This document shows, piece by piece, positions 44,001-55,375 of a stretch of 64,000 nt of DNA; positions within the stretch are counted from its first letter, which is position 1; the number at the start of each line of letters is the position of its first letter. Made by a program: the position numbers and the translations under genes. Source of the stretch: Piromyces finnis (taxonomy: Eukaryota > Neocallimastigomycota > Neocallimastigomycetes > Neocallimastigales > Neocallimastigaceae). Where the stretch lies: the NCBI GenBank assembly GCA_002104945.1, contig MCFH01000055.1:186001-250000 (forward strand). The letters are read 5' to 3'. The notes beneath the pieces are model-generated. The model had not been told where the DNA came from. It saw only the letters and a program-made list of their open reading frames with translations, and did not search any database.

Positions 44001-45572
44001 ACTGCTATTGAAGATAAATTACAAGATGGTGTTCCAGATACTATTCATACCTTAGCACAAGCTAATATTAAGCTTTGGGTTTTAACTGGTGATAAACAAG
44101 AAACTGCTATTAATATTGGTTATTCATGTAAACTATTAACAGAAGAAATGTCTTTGATTGTATGTAATGAAGAAACCCATAACACTACAAAAGAGTTTAT
44201 TTCAAATCGACTTCGTTCATTAAAAGAAAGTATGCCTTCCTATATTTCCAAAAGAAATTTCCAACAACAAACTCAATCAACAAAAATTAAATCATTAATT
44301 TTTGGTAAGAAAGATGAATCCGTCGATCTTGATGATATTGAACCATTAGCTTTAGTTATTGATGGTAAGTCCTTAGGTTATGCCTTAGAACCAGATATGG
44401 AATTAATGTTTTTAGAACTTGCTACCTTATGTCGAGCTGTTATCTGCTGTCGTGTTAGTCCATTGCAAAAGGCATTAATTGTAAAATTGGTCAAGAAATA
44501 TACTAATTCTATTCTTTTAGCAATTGGTGATGGAGCTAATGATGTTGGTATGATTCAAGCAGCACATGTTGGTGTTGGTATAAGTGGTGTTGAAGGTCTT
44601 CAAGCTGCCAGATCATCTGATTTTGCTATTGCCCAATTTAGATACTTGAGAAAATTATTATTAGTTCACGGTTCATGGTCATATCATAGACTTTCTAAAT
44701 TAATCTTATATTCCTTCTATAAGAATATTGCTATGTTTATGACTCAATTTTGGTTCACATTAGATAACGGTTTTTCAGGACAAACTTTATATGAATCCTG
44801 GACAATTACATCTTATAATGTTATTTTTACTGTATTTTCACCTGTTGTTATTGGTTTATTTGATCAAATTTTGAATGCTAGAATGTTGGATCAATATCCA
44901 CAATTATATAAGATTGGTCAAAAGTCTGAAGTTTTTAATATTAAAATCTTTTGGGGATGGATTATAAATGGTTTTTTCCATTCCTACGCCATTTATCATA
45001 TGACTAAATGGATATGGCATGAATCAATTGTCACAAGTAATGGATATAGTGCAGATTTATGGATGATGGGTATTGTTATGTTCACCATTGTATTGGCCGT
45101 AGTATTATCTAAGGCTATTCTTATCACTAATAATTGGAATAAGTTTACTACTTATGCTACTATTGGTGCTTTTGCTGCATGGGTTATTGGTTTACCAATT
45201 TATGGATGGATTGCACCAAAGCTTCTTGGTATTTCACCAGAATTAATTGGTGTTTCTATGCCACTCTACACTGGTTTAATGTTTTGGGTTTCCGTGTTAG
45301 TTATACCTGTATTCTGTTTATTAAGAGATTATATATGGAAATATTACAAAAGATTCTATAAAACCGAATCCTACCATATTGTACAAGAAATTCAAAAATT
45401 CAATATTCCAGATTATCGTCCAAGAATGGAATGGTTTAGAAAAGCAGTACATAAGGTTCGTATGGTACAACGTTTAAAGAGGAATCGTGGTTATGCTTTT
45501 TCACAAAATGAAGGAGGACAAGCTCGTGTTATTAGAGCTTATGATACTACACAAAATAAACCTATTGGTTAA
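41030..45572 (+). CDS. P4-type ATPase, Drs2-like phospholipid flippase (9 exons)
   Basis: Exons: 41030-41320, 41410-41562, 41679-41777, 41860-42065, 42153-42339, 42428-42510, 42657-42774, 42852-42964, 43115-45572; all phases fit, 1235 residues. P4 signatures in order: SKYANVFFL and SAVKEIFEDY in the first membrane segments, DGETNLK (actuator), PISL near 415-418 formed across an intron, phosphorylation motif DKTGT (Asp near 468), KGAD in the nucleotide domain, LTGDKQETAINIGYSC, and GDGANDVGMIQAAHVGVGISG. The C-terminal half has the usual paired helices. P4-ATPases move aminophospholipids from the outer/lumenal to the cytosolic leaflet in Golgi, endosomes or plasma membrane, normally with a Cdc50 partner. 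Closest in style to Drs2; the acidic N-terminal ~97 residues are variable. All eight introns lie in the first 45 percent of the gene; the last exon is 2458 nt. Confidence 0.95.
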
Positions 45573-46164
45573 AAAAAAAATAATAATTAATAAATCATTA
45601 AAATAATACATATTGTTATTAATATAGATCATTAATCATTATTATTACTATGAAAAAGAAAGAGAAAAAAAAAAAAAAGAAAAGTAAAAAAAAAAAAAAG
45701 ACAATACTGTTTTATATACATATAGATTATATATACCTTTTCTATCCTCTTTTTTTTTTTTTTTTTTTTCTCCTACTTCACCTACTTCTTATTATTCATT
45801 TTTGAAATATTTATGTATTGAATAATAATAAATGATTTTTAAAATTTTATATTTTATTATTCTTTTATATAAATAATCAAAAAAAAAAAAATTTTTTTTT
45901 TTTTATTATCATTAGAGTTGTTTTTTTTTTTATTATTATTATTATTATTAGTATTAGTATTAGTAATATTAGTATTTCATTTTATTATTAGTATTTTTTC
46001 CATCTTAAGAAAAGTATAGTATATATTATTCAATTACAGTTAATAAATAAATAAATAAAATATTAATAATCCAAATAATATTTTAATTAATATGATTTTA
46101 TTCTTTTTATTATAAAAATTTATTTTTTAAAAATTAAAACAAAAAACCTCTAATTGAAAATAAA

Positions 46165-46206
<42 letters not shown>

Positions 46207-46441
46207 TATACCATTATTAAAATATATAATAAAATAAAATAAATAAAAAATAAATAAATAAATAAAGCCTATTATAAAAAATAAATTGCAAATTTTAATA
46301 TAAAAAAAAGCATGAGTGTATATTTTTATTATAAATATTTATTATTACTATCATTAATATTTATCTATTAAAATTATAAAAAAAAAAAAAATAAAGTGAC
46401 TATATTATTAAAAAAATAAATAAATAAAAAATAATAATTGA
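45573..46441. other. Intergenic region between convergent genes
   Basis: Homopolymer-rich, including a ~40-nt A run near 46164-46204 and short ATT repeats near 45930-45975. It probably contains both 3' ends. No gene seen. Confidence 0.5.
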
Positions 46442-48925
46442 CTAACAATCTTCAACAAAATCTTCTCTTGCCCAATCGGGTAAACTTGTTTTAAAACTCC
46501 AGGCATCCTCTAAAATGGTTGCATGTGAATTATAATTTTTATTTTCTGATGGCACTTCTTCTCCTGCCTTTGGTTTTTCTTCTTTTTCTTCTCCATCTTC
46601 TCCTTTTTTATTTTCACTCGATAACTGTTCTTCGGTTGTTGAATCAGTGCTACTATTACTTGAGTAAGAGTAAGCATGTAACCAAATACACATTTGATGT
46701 GGTTTTGGATCACTCTTAGGATGAATACAATCATCACAACTTTCAACAAACCATGATGGCTTTTCTTTTTCTTGATTAACATCATTTTGTGATGGATTTT
46801 GATCAGTTTCTTGTTTGTTTTCTGATTCATGGTTTTCTGTAGAAATTGACTTATTAGTATCAGGACATTCTAAATTTGGGAAACCCATTGCCATCATATT
46901 TCCAATGACTTTATCAATGCCTTCTTTATTTACACCGCCTTTACCACATTGTTGACCCCATATATCAGTATTGCAATAAAGAGGGTCATTTGCTATTGGA
47001 TAACCTATTACATGAGAAAAAGCCAACATATATTTGTAAATTTAACATGTTTTTTTTTTTTATTATTTTATTTTATTTTATTTTATTTTATTTTATTTTA
47101 TTTTATTTTATTTTATTTTATTTTATTTTATTTTATTTTATTTTATTTTATTTTATTTTATTTTATTTTATTTTATTTTATTTTATTTTATTTTATTTTA
47201 TTTTATTTTATTTTATTTTATTTTATTTTATTTTATTTTATTTATTTTATTTTATTTTATTTTATTTTATTTTATTTTATTTTATTTTATTTTATTTTAT
47301 TTTATTTTATTTTATTTTATTTTATTTTATTTTATTGGTTTTTTATTTAAATTTTATATATTTATATTTAAAAAGTATAAATATTATATATGTATTCAAA
47401 TATTTACCTAAATATTGTAAGTGAACTCGAATTTGATGGGTTCTTCCTGTTAATGGTTTACCTTTCATATATATATAAATATATATATATAAAAATGAAT
47501 AAATAAATTTTAACAATATAGGATTATCAAAAATACTCACATAATACCAAACTAGTTTTTCCATTAAAATGAAGTTTCTTAAATATTGTAGTGCATGGTT
47601 TTCCATCAGGTGAAACAGAATTTAAACCAAGTTTAAAAGATACAGTTAAAATTGGTTCATTACACACAATTTCTTCACTTTATTATAAAATATATATAAA
47701 TAAAAGTATAAAACTTTTCATAAATAACTACCCTAGATATATTTATATAAGAAGTAGAACTAAAATTGAATTTTAAATCTTACTCTGGAAAATTTCCTAC
47801 AACTCTAGCTAAATATTCTTTAAGAATTGTTTTATGCCTTAAATTATATTCCATTGCTTTTGCCCTTTCTGGATTTAAACAAATAATATTTAGTCCTGAA
47901 GTTAATCTATCTAAACGATTGGATGCTGATCAATGAATATGAATAAATTCCATTTTTATTTTAAAATTTTAAACCGAATTTTTTGAATTGATTTTGAAAA
48001 AGTGATTTTTAAATTATTTAATATATTTATAATAATTACATTTATTAGTATTTAAAGTTACATTACCCAATAAAAAAAGAAAAAGAAAAGAAAAATTAAT
48101 ATAGCAACTTACGATATAATTTTTTATAACCATATTCGTTCATTAAAATGTGTAATACTGTATTATGATTATATCTACCACTTGGATGAACTGGAATAGA
48201 AGAAGGTTTATTAATAATAAGAAAATCATCTGTTTTTTTGACAATTTCAATTTTTTGAGATGTAACTGGAGGTTCATGACGATGAATTGAATGTGACACA
48301 ACATCACCATTCTTTAACAAATAGTCGGGACTAACAATTTTATTATTGACCTTGATTTTTCCTGTTTCAATAGCTTTTTTCTTATTTATTTAAATAATTG
48401 AAATATAATTGAAATATTATAAAATTGAATTTACTAATTATTTTATTTTATTTTATTTTACTTTTTTATTTATTAAATTCTTTACATAATATTCGGGTGT
48501 ATGATCTTGAAATTCTTTACAGAATATACTATATATAGATTTTTCATACCAACGTCCTTTTGTAAATGTTTTGTAGGTAAAAAAGTAAGGTTGAACTTTT
48601 CTTAGCCCTTTTTAGATAATATTATCAGTATATTTTATTATTTTTTATGGTAAAAGAAATAAAGTTGTTTTTTCTTTTTTTTTTTTTTAAATTATACGTA
48701 TATATAAATAAGCAAGTAAAATTACCATTTTCAAAGTAATATTTCGCATTAGAAGGTGGTTCTTCATTATTGATATCTTTATAACTTAGATTTCTCTTTA
48801 TATAAATACATTACAATAAATACATTGCCATTTTCTATTATTACTTAATTAATTAAATTTATTATTTGAATAAATATTAAGAAAAAAAAAAAATATACTC
48901 TTTTATTTTTTTTAACTTTAGGCAT
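46442..48925 (-). CDS. RluA-family RNA pseudouridine synthase (RPUSD2/Pus9-like), 8 exons
   Basis: Exons in transcription order: 48899-48925, 48726-48795, 48462-48607, 48113-48380, 47784-47925, 47541-47677, 47408-47461, 46442-47004; phases all agree, 468 residues. Residues about 85-110 resemble an S4-like RNA-binding segment (TGKIKVNNKIV). Catalytic-domain motifs: INKPSSIPVHPSGRY (137-151), NRLDRLTSGL with the catalytic Asp at 176, and [23 protein letters not shown] near 270-290. The enzyme isomerises uridine to pseudouridine in RNA; the HQIRVHL and LHAYSYSS wording is like eukaryotic RPUSD2/Pus8/Pus9, which modify tRNA position 32. No deaminase domain follows, unlike yeast Rib2. The C-terminal part has an insertion rich in Glu/Asn/Ser before the final WAREDF. 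Intron 7 (47005-47407) is largely a TTTTA microsatellite. Confidence 0.92.
47062..47336. repeat. (TTTTA)n microsatellite inside pseudouridine synthase intron 7
   Basis: About 54 pentanucleotide units with a single phase slip near 47241 (one TTTA unit). It fills most of a 403-nt intron; on the coding strand it reads TAAAA. The long FYFIL-type frames over it are artefacts. Confidence 0.96.
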
Positions 48926-49446
<521 letters not shown>

Positions 49447-50526
49447 TTACCAACCAGCAATGTTTTTGTAAACATGAGATTTATCAACATTACCATTAAT
49501 ACCTTTAACAGAACCAGAAGAAGAGTATTGCCAAGCATCATATGAAGAAGTAGATGGACTATTGTTACTGTATTTAGCTACCCAAATGTAAGCACCAGCA
49601 TCAGTTAATTTCTTTAAATCAAGATTATCTCTAAACCAACTTTCAGAAGCGTAAACTCCAGCCTTGTAACCAAGAGCCTTAATCTTTTTAATGAAAGCAA
49701 CAGCACAATTTGTTCTAGTAGTTTTAGATAAACCATCAGCTCTTCCAGTATTACCTGATGCACCAGATAATTCAGAATCCCAAAAGATTGGGAAGTTGTT
49801 AGTCTTACCCTTTAAAAGAGTATTGACAACATAAGTAGCTTCAGCTTCAGCTTCGGCAGTAGTCTTAGCTTGAGTAAAGAAATAATAACCAATCTTTGTT
49901 TTTCCTTTGAAACCATTATAGTGAGTTTCTAAACTATCATCTTTTGCTAAATTACCAGCAGATCCATATCCTCTTATACCACAACGAAGAATAACACCAT
50001 CGATTTCTTTAGCAGCAGCAGCATAGTCAGTAACAACATTCCATTTAGAAAGATCAATAATTTCCTTTTGTTTAAATGTTGTTGGTTTAATAATAGTTGT
50101 AGTCTTCTTAGTGGTAGTTGTCTTTTTGGTAGTAGTAGTAGTCTTTTTAGTAGTAGTAGTCTTTTTAGTAGTAGTAGTTACTTTTGGAACACATAACTTT
50201 ACATTACTACTTCCTGGACATTGATTAGAGTAAAGAGTGTTTGAATTGGTTGGGCATTTGGAAACATTTTTGCAAACACCTGCTTTACTAAGGTTTGTAC
50301 CATTAGTAAGTTGTGTGACTTTCTTAACACAACATAAAATATTAGCTGGATCATTTTTACAATAGCCAGTATAAGTAGTTGCAGTACCTTTTTGACCACT
50401 TGACATTTTACATAAAGATTTATCTATACAAACACCTTCGCCTCCAGGGGCAGTACAAGGATCTTCAACTTTAGCAAGAGCTAATGGTACTAATAAAGTT
50501 AATAAGCATTTTAAATTTAAACGCAT
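49447..50526 (-). CDS. Secreted GH25 lysozyme with ten-Cys N-terminal domain (paralogue 1)
   Basis: 359 residues, one exon. Signal peptide 1-18 (cut after ALA); residues 24-112 hold ten cysteines including a CC pair (65-66); 115-150 is a Thr/Lys linker of KKTTT units; 155-359 is a GH25 domain. GH25 acids are in place: D158 in IIDLSKWN, D250 and E252 in the FPIFWDSE motif (the family DxE), and D348 near GNVDKS. GH25 enzymes are N-acetylmuramidases that cut bacterial peptidoglycan between MurNAc and GlcNAc, so this is probably a secreted bacteriolytic enzyme. The Cys domain is unrecognised; a wall- or glycan-binding role is a guess. It is almost identical to the gene at 59121, but residues 142-198 instead match the paralogue at 51970. 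A promoter repeat with two TATAAATA boxes lies upstream. Confidence 0.93.
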   Translation of the reverse strand: MRLNLKCLLTLLVPLALAKVEDPCTAPGGEGVCIDKSLCKMSSGQKGTATTYTGYCKNDPANILCCVKKVTQLTNGTNLSKAGVCKNVSKCPTNSNTLYSNQCPGSSNVKLCVPKVTTTTKKTTTTKKTTTTTKKTTTTKKTTTIIKPTTFKQKEIIDLSKWNVVTDYAAAAKEIDGVILRCGIRGYGSAGNLAKDDSLETHYNGFKGKTKIGYYFFTQAKTTAEAEAEATYVVNTLLKGKTNNFPIFWDSELSGASGNTGRADGLSKTTRTNCAVAFIKKIKALGYKAGVYASESWFRDNLDLKKLTDAGAYIWVAKYSNNSPSTSSYDAWQYSSSGSVKGINGNVDKSHVYKNIAGW

Positions 50527-50605
50527 TTTTATTTTCTTTTTTTTTTTAGAAAAATATTCTGTGATTTTTTTATCTTTTCTTTTATTTATGTATAATTTAT
50601 ATAAT

Positions 50606-50714
50606 TATACTTTTTTTTTTTTTGTATTTAAAAAATTTTTAATAATTATACCTCTATTTATACTTTTTTTTTTTGTATTTAAAAAATTTTTAATAATTAT
50701 ACCTCTATTTATAC
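50606..50714. repeat. Tandem ~51-bp repeat in the promoter of paralogue 1
   Basis: A unit containing GTATTTAAAAAATTTTTAAT followed by ATTATACCTCTATTTATAC occurs twice in a row. It duplicates the putative TATA box (50655-50662 and 50706-50713). The corresponding promoter at 60200 has only one copy. Confidence 0.8.
50655..50662 (-). promoter_or_regulatory. Putative TATA box of GH25 paralogue 1
   Basis: TATAAATA read on the minus strand, about 136 bp upstream of the ATG; a second copy lies at 50706-50713. The same octamer precedes all six genes of the cluster by 105-163 bp. In such AT-rich DNA each single hit is weak; the recurrence is the evidence. Confidence 0.4.
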
Positions 50715-51969
50715 TTTTTTTATATTATTGTTATTAGTAGTAACTTATTGGCAAAATATCATCTTCGAAAGTATTTCCCTTTATTAAAAGAATAGAATAT
50801 TCTTATTAATATAAAAATAATAATATTTAAAAATACTTACAATGGTTTATTCATATTATTTAATTTCAATCATTAATATTATTATTGTTTTTTTATAAAA
50901 ATATATATAGAATATATAATATATATAGTATATATAGTATTATTCATCTTTATTTTTTAATTCTATAATTTTAATAGTAAAACTATATAAAATATACTTT
51001 TCTTTTAATTATTAATGGTTAAAGGTAATTAAAAATTAAAAATTGGCTTTTTTTTATTAGATAATTAATCATTAAAATTATATTAAAATATTTATTATTA
51101 AATATATTTATAATTTATTTAATAAAAATAAGCTTTCTTGAAATTTGAGTAATAAGATCGGAGAGAAAATAACAATTTATTTGATAAAATAAAAAAAAAT
51201 AGTAATATTAAAAAATAGTATTAATAAAAAAAATAATTTTGATATAATGAATATTATGTTAATAAAAATAAAATGAAAAAAAAACTTTATCAAAACCATT
51301 TTCTTTAATAAAAAAAAAAACATCTACTTTTTAATAGAAAAAAACAATAAAAAAAAAAAAAAAAATCATTCGAAAATTTATTGGGACAATTAAATATAAA
51401 TTATTATTTTAATGACTAAGGTTTAATTAAAATAAAAACATAATTTTTTTTTAGTGTAACATTATATAATAATTCTATAAAACAAATAAAAATTAGTTTT
51501 TTTTAATATTATTATTATTATACTAATAATTTGACTTTTTTATAAAGCCACTTTACTTTTAATTATAAACTACTGTTTTAATAATAAAAAAGTATCAACT
51601 TACTATATAATAATTCAATAATACACTAAATATTTTATTTTATTAAAAAGATTTATTATTTAATTTTATTTTTATTTAATTTTTATTTAATTTTTATTTT
51701 TTTTATCAATTATAAAACCATTATTTAAATTTTTTTATTTAAAAAATAAAATTATAAAGTGTTTTTTTTAACTAGCAATATAAATACATAAATAATAAGC
51801 ATCATTAATTTCATTAATTTTTGATTTAATTATAAGACGAGGTGAGTATGGTTAATTACAATAATAATTTATAAGATTTATAATCCAAATTGTAACTATA
51901 AGAATTAACAATTTGGTTGAAATTATACATATTAATGAAAACTAATTATCATATATTTTATATTACAGT

Positions 51970-53052
51970 TTACCAACCAGCAATGTTTTTGTAAACATGA
52001 GATTTATCAACATTACCATTAATACCTTTAACAGAACCAGAAGAAGTATATTGCCAAGCATCATACGAAGAAGTAGATGGACTACTGCTGCTGTATTTAG
52101 CTACCCAAATGTAAGCACCAGCATCAGTTAATTTCTTTAAATCAAGATTATCTCTAAACCAACTTTCAGAAGCGTAAACTCCAGCCTTGTAACCAAGAGC
52201 CTTAATCTTTTTAATGAAAGCAACAGCACAATTTGTTCTAGTAGTTTTAGATAAACCATCAGCTCTTCCAGTATTACCTGATGCACCAGATAATTCAGAA
52301 TCCCAAAAGATTGGGAAGTTGTTGGTCTTACCCTTTAAAAGAGTATTGACAACATAAGTAGCTTCAGCTTCAGCTTCGGCAGTAGTCTTAGCTTGAGTAA
52401 AGAAATAATAACCAATCTTTGTTTTTCCTTTGAAACCATTATAGTGAGTTTCTAAACTATCATCTTTTGCTAAATTACCAGCAGATCCATATCCTCTTAT
52501 ACCACAACGAAGAATAACACCATCGATTTCTTTAGCGGCTGCTGCATAGTCAGTAACAACATTCCATTGAGAAATATCAATAATTTCCTTTTGTTTAAAT
52601 GTTGTTGGTTTAATAATAGTTGTAGTCTTCTTAGTGGTAGTAGTAGTCTTTTTAATAGTTGTCTTTTTAGTCGTAGTTTTTGATTTTGGTACACATAATT
52701 TAACATTATTAGTTCCTGGGCATTCATAAGTATTAATTAATGTATTAAAAGTTGTTGAACACTTTGAAACATTTAAACAACGACCAGTAGCACCAAGAGC
52801 TTGACCACTTCTAAGTGTAGTAACCTTTTTAATACAACAAATAACATTATCTGGATCATTTGGACATGGCCAATTTGGAGCTGAACCAGCATATTTAATA
52901 GCTGAACCTTTTTGACTACCATACATTATACAATCGGTATCTTTAACACACACACCTTCACCATAGGAACCACCATTACATGGTTGATCAATATAAGCAA
53001 GTGCAGTTGGAACTGCTAATAAACTTAATAAATATTTTATATTAAAATGCAT
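51970..53052 (-). CDS. Secreted GH25 lysozyme with ten-Cys N-terminal domain (paralogue 2)
   Basis: 360 residues, one exon. Signal peptide 1-19 (cut after ALA, before YIDQPC), a ten-cysteine domain clearly different in sequence from that of paralogue 1 but with the same cysteine order, a shorter Thr/Lys linker starting KSKTTTKK, and a GH25 domain differing from paralogue 1 at only about five residues (IIDISQWN; SSSS for NNSP region; YTSSG). Catalytic Asp/Glu residues as in the family (FPIFWDSE, GNVDKS). Predicted secreted muramidase. The protein is identical to that of the gene at 61870; the DNA differs at only a few silent sites (for example GCGGCTGCT versus GCAGCAGCA on the minus-strand complement near 52536). 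Upstream of the ATG the two copies diverge at once, so their promoters differ. Confidence 0.93.
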   Translation of the reverse strand: MHFNIKYLLSLLAVPTALAYIDQPCNGGSYGEGVCVKDTDCIMYGSQKGSAIKYAGSAPNWPCPNDPDNVICCIKKVTTLRSGQALGATGRCLNVSKCSTTFNTLINTYECPGTNNVKLCVPKSKTTTKKTTIKKTTTTTKKTTTIIKPTTFKQKEIIDISQWNVVTDYAAAAKEIDGVILRCGIRGYGSAGNLAKDDSLETHYNGFKGKTKIGYYFFTQAKTTAEAEAEATYVVNTLLKGKTNNFPIFWDSELSGASGNTGRADGLSKTTRTNCAVAFIKKIKALGYKAGVYASESWFRDNLDLKKLTDAGAYIWVAKYSSSSPSTSSYDAWQYTSSGSVKGINGNVDKSHVYKNIAGW

Positions 53053-54093
53053 TTTATTTTTTATTTAAATTTTTAACTATATTTTTAATATTAATTTATT
53101 TTATATTTATTCTATTTTATATATATTCTATTTTTTATTTATTCTATTTTTTATTTTTTTATTTTTTTTTTTTTTTTTGAATAAAAAAATTTTGCAGAAA
53201 ATATCTTTATTTATATTAATTCTATCCACGTTGAATAATTCTTAACGCCAATATATATTTTTATTTTATTTCCATTATTCATTATTAGCTATTCATTTTA
53301 TTTAATTTCATTCATTAATATTATACTTGTAACTTCCATAAAATGGTTAATATTATTCTTTTAAACAAACAAAAAAAGAAATAATAATTAAACCTTAAAT
53401 AATATACTTTAACTAGTGGTGTTACACTTTTGAAATTTTTATAAAAATAAAATTTAATTAATCTATTAATTTAATAAATTAAATTTTCAAGATTTTTTAA
53501 TAGAAAATATTAAATAAATAGAACATTCTTTCTATTTAATAAAATATTAAATGTATCATAATATTTATTTACAATAAGCATTATATAGCTTTTATTAATA
53601 TTCTTTTAAAATAAAATAATAAAGCTATTTATATAATTATCAAAATTTCTTTTTATATAAATATTTTAATACAATGGATGTTGCACTATCAAAAGTAGCA
53701 GGAAGGTTCACTATAATAAATTTAAACTTAATAAAGTAATTCAGTATAATGTTTTTAAAAATAATTATATTGATAAAAATTTTAATGGTTAATCAATTTA
53801 ATTATTAAAATCAAAATTTTAAATTTTATTGAAAAAAAAAAATGTATGGAATATAATTTTCTTTCATTAATTATTCAATATTCCATTAGTATGGTCACCT
53901 TAAATAATTTAAATTTAGCATATAATAAAAATTACATAAATTTTTAAAGTAAACTTAATTGAATTTCTATAAAAAAAATAAAAAAGAAATTAAATAGCTT
54001 TGACACTACAATTTATTATTTAGCATGAATTAGCATGAAATAATAGCTTCAACTTTTTTTAATGGAGTAGTTGAGACTTTTATTTATTGATAC
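53053..54093. other. Promoter region of paralogue 2 and flank of inverted repeat
   Basis: A/T-rich. 53838-53960 shows a diverged direct similarity to about 55910-56105 (shared ATTCAATATTCCATTAGTAT). A 21-codon ATG frame at 53674 is too short to call. Confidence 0.5.
53208..53215 (-). promoter_or_regulatory. Putative TATA box of GH25 paralogue 2
   Basis: TATAAATA on the minus strand, 163 bp upstream of the ATG. Confidence 0.35.
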
Positions 54094-54314
54094 ATATATT
54101 TAAAATATTTAAAAATAAATTTAAAACTTAAAAATTAAGAATTTTTAATAAATAAATTAAACAAAACTGAATAAAAATAGGATATAATATATTTTAGTAA
54201 TTTTAATTAAAGTTAAAAGGCCATTATTGCATCTATTACATTAAAACAATAATTAATATTTTACTTTCAATTGGACTTGGCGTCAAAAAAATAAAGTTTT
54301 GTTAGTGGAAAAAA

Positions 54315-54420
54315 TTATGTTCTGCATTGGGTAGTGGGGGAGGGAAAATCCTGTCTTACTGTTTCTTCAGCAATGATATCAATCATATCCTTTCCAATCT
54401 TTTGATATTTAACGATGAAA
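54315..54420 (-). other. Coding-like GC-richer island in left arm
   Basis: Minus-strand frame of about 35-50 residues (YQKIGKDMIDIIAEETVRQD, ending in TTQCRT-stop) preceded by a possible acceptor. It is clearly less A/T-rich than its flanks. It looks like a last exon or gene relic; I recognise no family. An identical copy is in the right arm at 58264-58369. Confidence 0.35.
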
Positions 54421-54682
54421 CAATTATATGTTTTTAAACAGTATATACTAAAATCAGGAAATCAAAATAAAACTATTTGAATTTTTATTAAAAAATAAAA
54501 ATGAATATTATTTATTTACATAATAAAATGTAGCAGCTTAAATATTATAAGTCGATTTTAGAGTTATTTATTTTTAATATATTTTATTAATTTAAATATA
54601 TATATATGTAACATATTTATGAAGTTATATTGAATTACTTTTCTATTTTATACATTTTTTTTACATTTTATTTTATTTTATT

Positions 54683-54717
<35 letters not shown>

Positions 54718-54881
54718 GTTATTTTATTATTTTATTATTTTATTGTATTGTATTATTATTAATATTAATAATTTATTTTATTTTATTCAACTTTGTTTTA
54801 TTATATTCTATTTTATTAAATCTACCTTATATACTTTATTTCATTTCATTTTATCTTATTTTATTTCTAATAATTCAGTTT

Positions 54882-55256
54882 TTAGTTTGGAACACATAAT
54901 TTAACATTATCGCTTCCTGGACATTCGGCGGTATTAACTAAGTAATGATTTTTGGTTGAGCAGTTAGAAACATTTAAACAACGACCAGTCTTCTTAAGTA
55001 CTATTCCACTTTTAAGAGTAGAAACCTTCTTAACACAGCAAATAACATCATCTGGGTCATTTGGACATGGCCATCTTGAAGAAGTACCAGCATATTTATA
55101 AACTGAACCTTTTTGATTACTGTACATTTTACAATCAGAGCTTTTAATACAGACACCTTCACCATGAATAATATCAGTTTTACATGGTTCATCAATGTAA
55201 GCAAGGGCAGCTGGAACGGCTAATAAAGCTAATAAGTATTTTAAGTTGAATTGCAT
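54882..55256 (-). CDS. Short secreted ten-Cys protein lacking GH25 domain (paralogue 3)
   Basis: 124 residues: signal peptide 1-19, then the same ten-cysteine domain as the lysozymes, ending KLCVPN-stop exactly where the Thr/Lys linker should begin. In the full-length paralogue the DNA here reads CCAAAATCAAAAACT; this gene reads CCAAACTAAAAACT, so a small indel plus loss of the downstream part would explain the stop. After it comes A/T microsatellite rather than any GH25 remnant. The reading frame is intact and the domain well conserved (closest to paralogue 2), so it may be a functional secreted domain-only protein rather than a dead fragment. Its protein is identical to that of the gene at 57428 in the other arm. 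Confidence 0.85.
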   Translation of the reverse strand: MQFNLKYLLALLAVPAALAYIDEPCKTDIIHGEGVCIKSSDCKMYSNQKGSVYKYAGTSSRWPCPNDPDDVICCVKKVSTLKSGIVLKKTGRCLNVSNCSTKNHYLVNTAECPGSDNVKLCVPN

Positions 55257-55367
55257 TTTGTAATTTTAATTTTAATTTTTTTTTTTCTTTTTAGTTTATA
55301 TTAATTTTTTAATTATATTTTATTTATTTGATTTGATTTAAAAAAAAAGTTTATTGAAAATTGTTCT

Positions 55368-55375
55368 TATTTATA
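55368..55375 (-). promoter_or_regulatory. Putative TATA box of paralogue 3
   Basis: TATAAATA on the minus strand, 119 bp upstream of the ATG, inside the inverted repeat arm. Confidence 0.4.

Larger units (their letters stand above)
50527..51969. other. Intergenic region between GH25 paralogues 1 and 2
   Basis: Contains the promoter of paralogue 1 with a tandem repeat (about 50606-50714). From about 50930 on, most of the sequence is shared with the matching interval of the second block (60540 onward). No gene. Confidence 0.6.
49447..53054 (-). repeat. Duplicated two-gene block, copy 1
   Basis: Contains two full-length GH25 genes in tandem. The same pair in the same orientation and order recurs at 59121-62954. 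The genes match almost perfectly, and most of the intergenic sequence also matches; the second copy has extra sequence between them. Similarity stops close to the stop codon of the first gene and the ATG of the second. Confidence 0.85.

Noticed and set aside
46949-47424. Long plus-strand frames of FYFIL-type repeats
   Set aside because: They are translations of the TTTTA microsatellite inside an intron of the minus-strand pseudouridine synthase gene.
53674-53739. 21-codon ATG frame between paralogues 2 and 3
   Set aside because: Too short, no conservation visible; left as intergenic.
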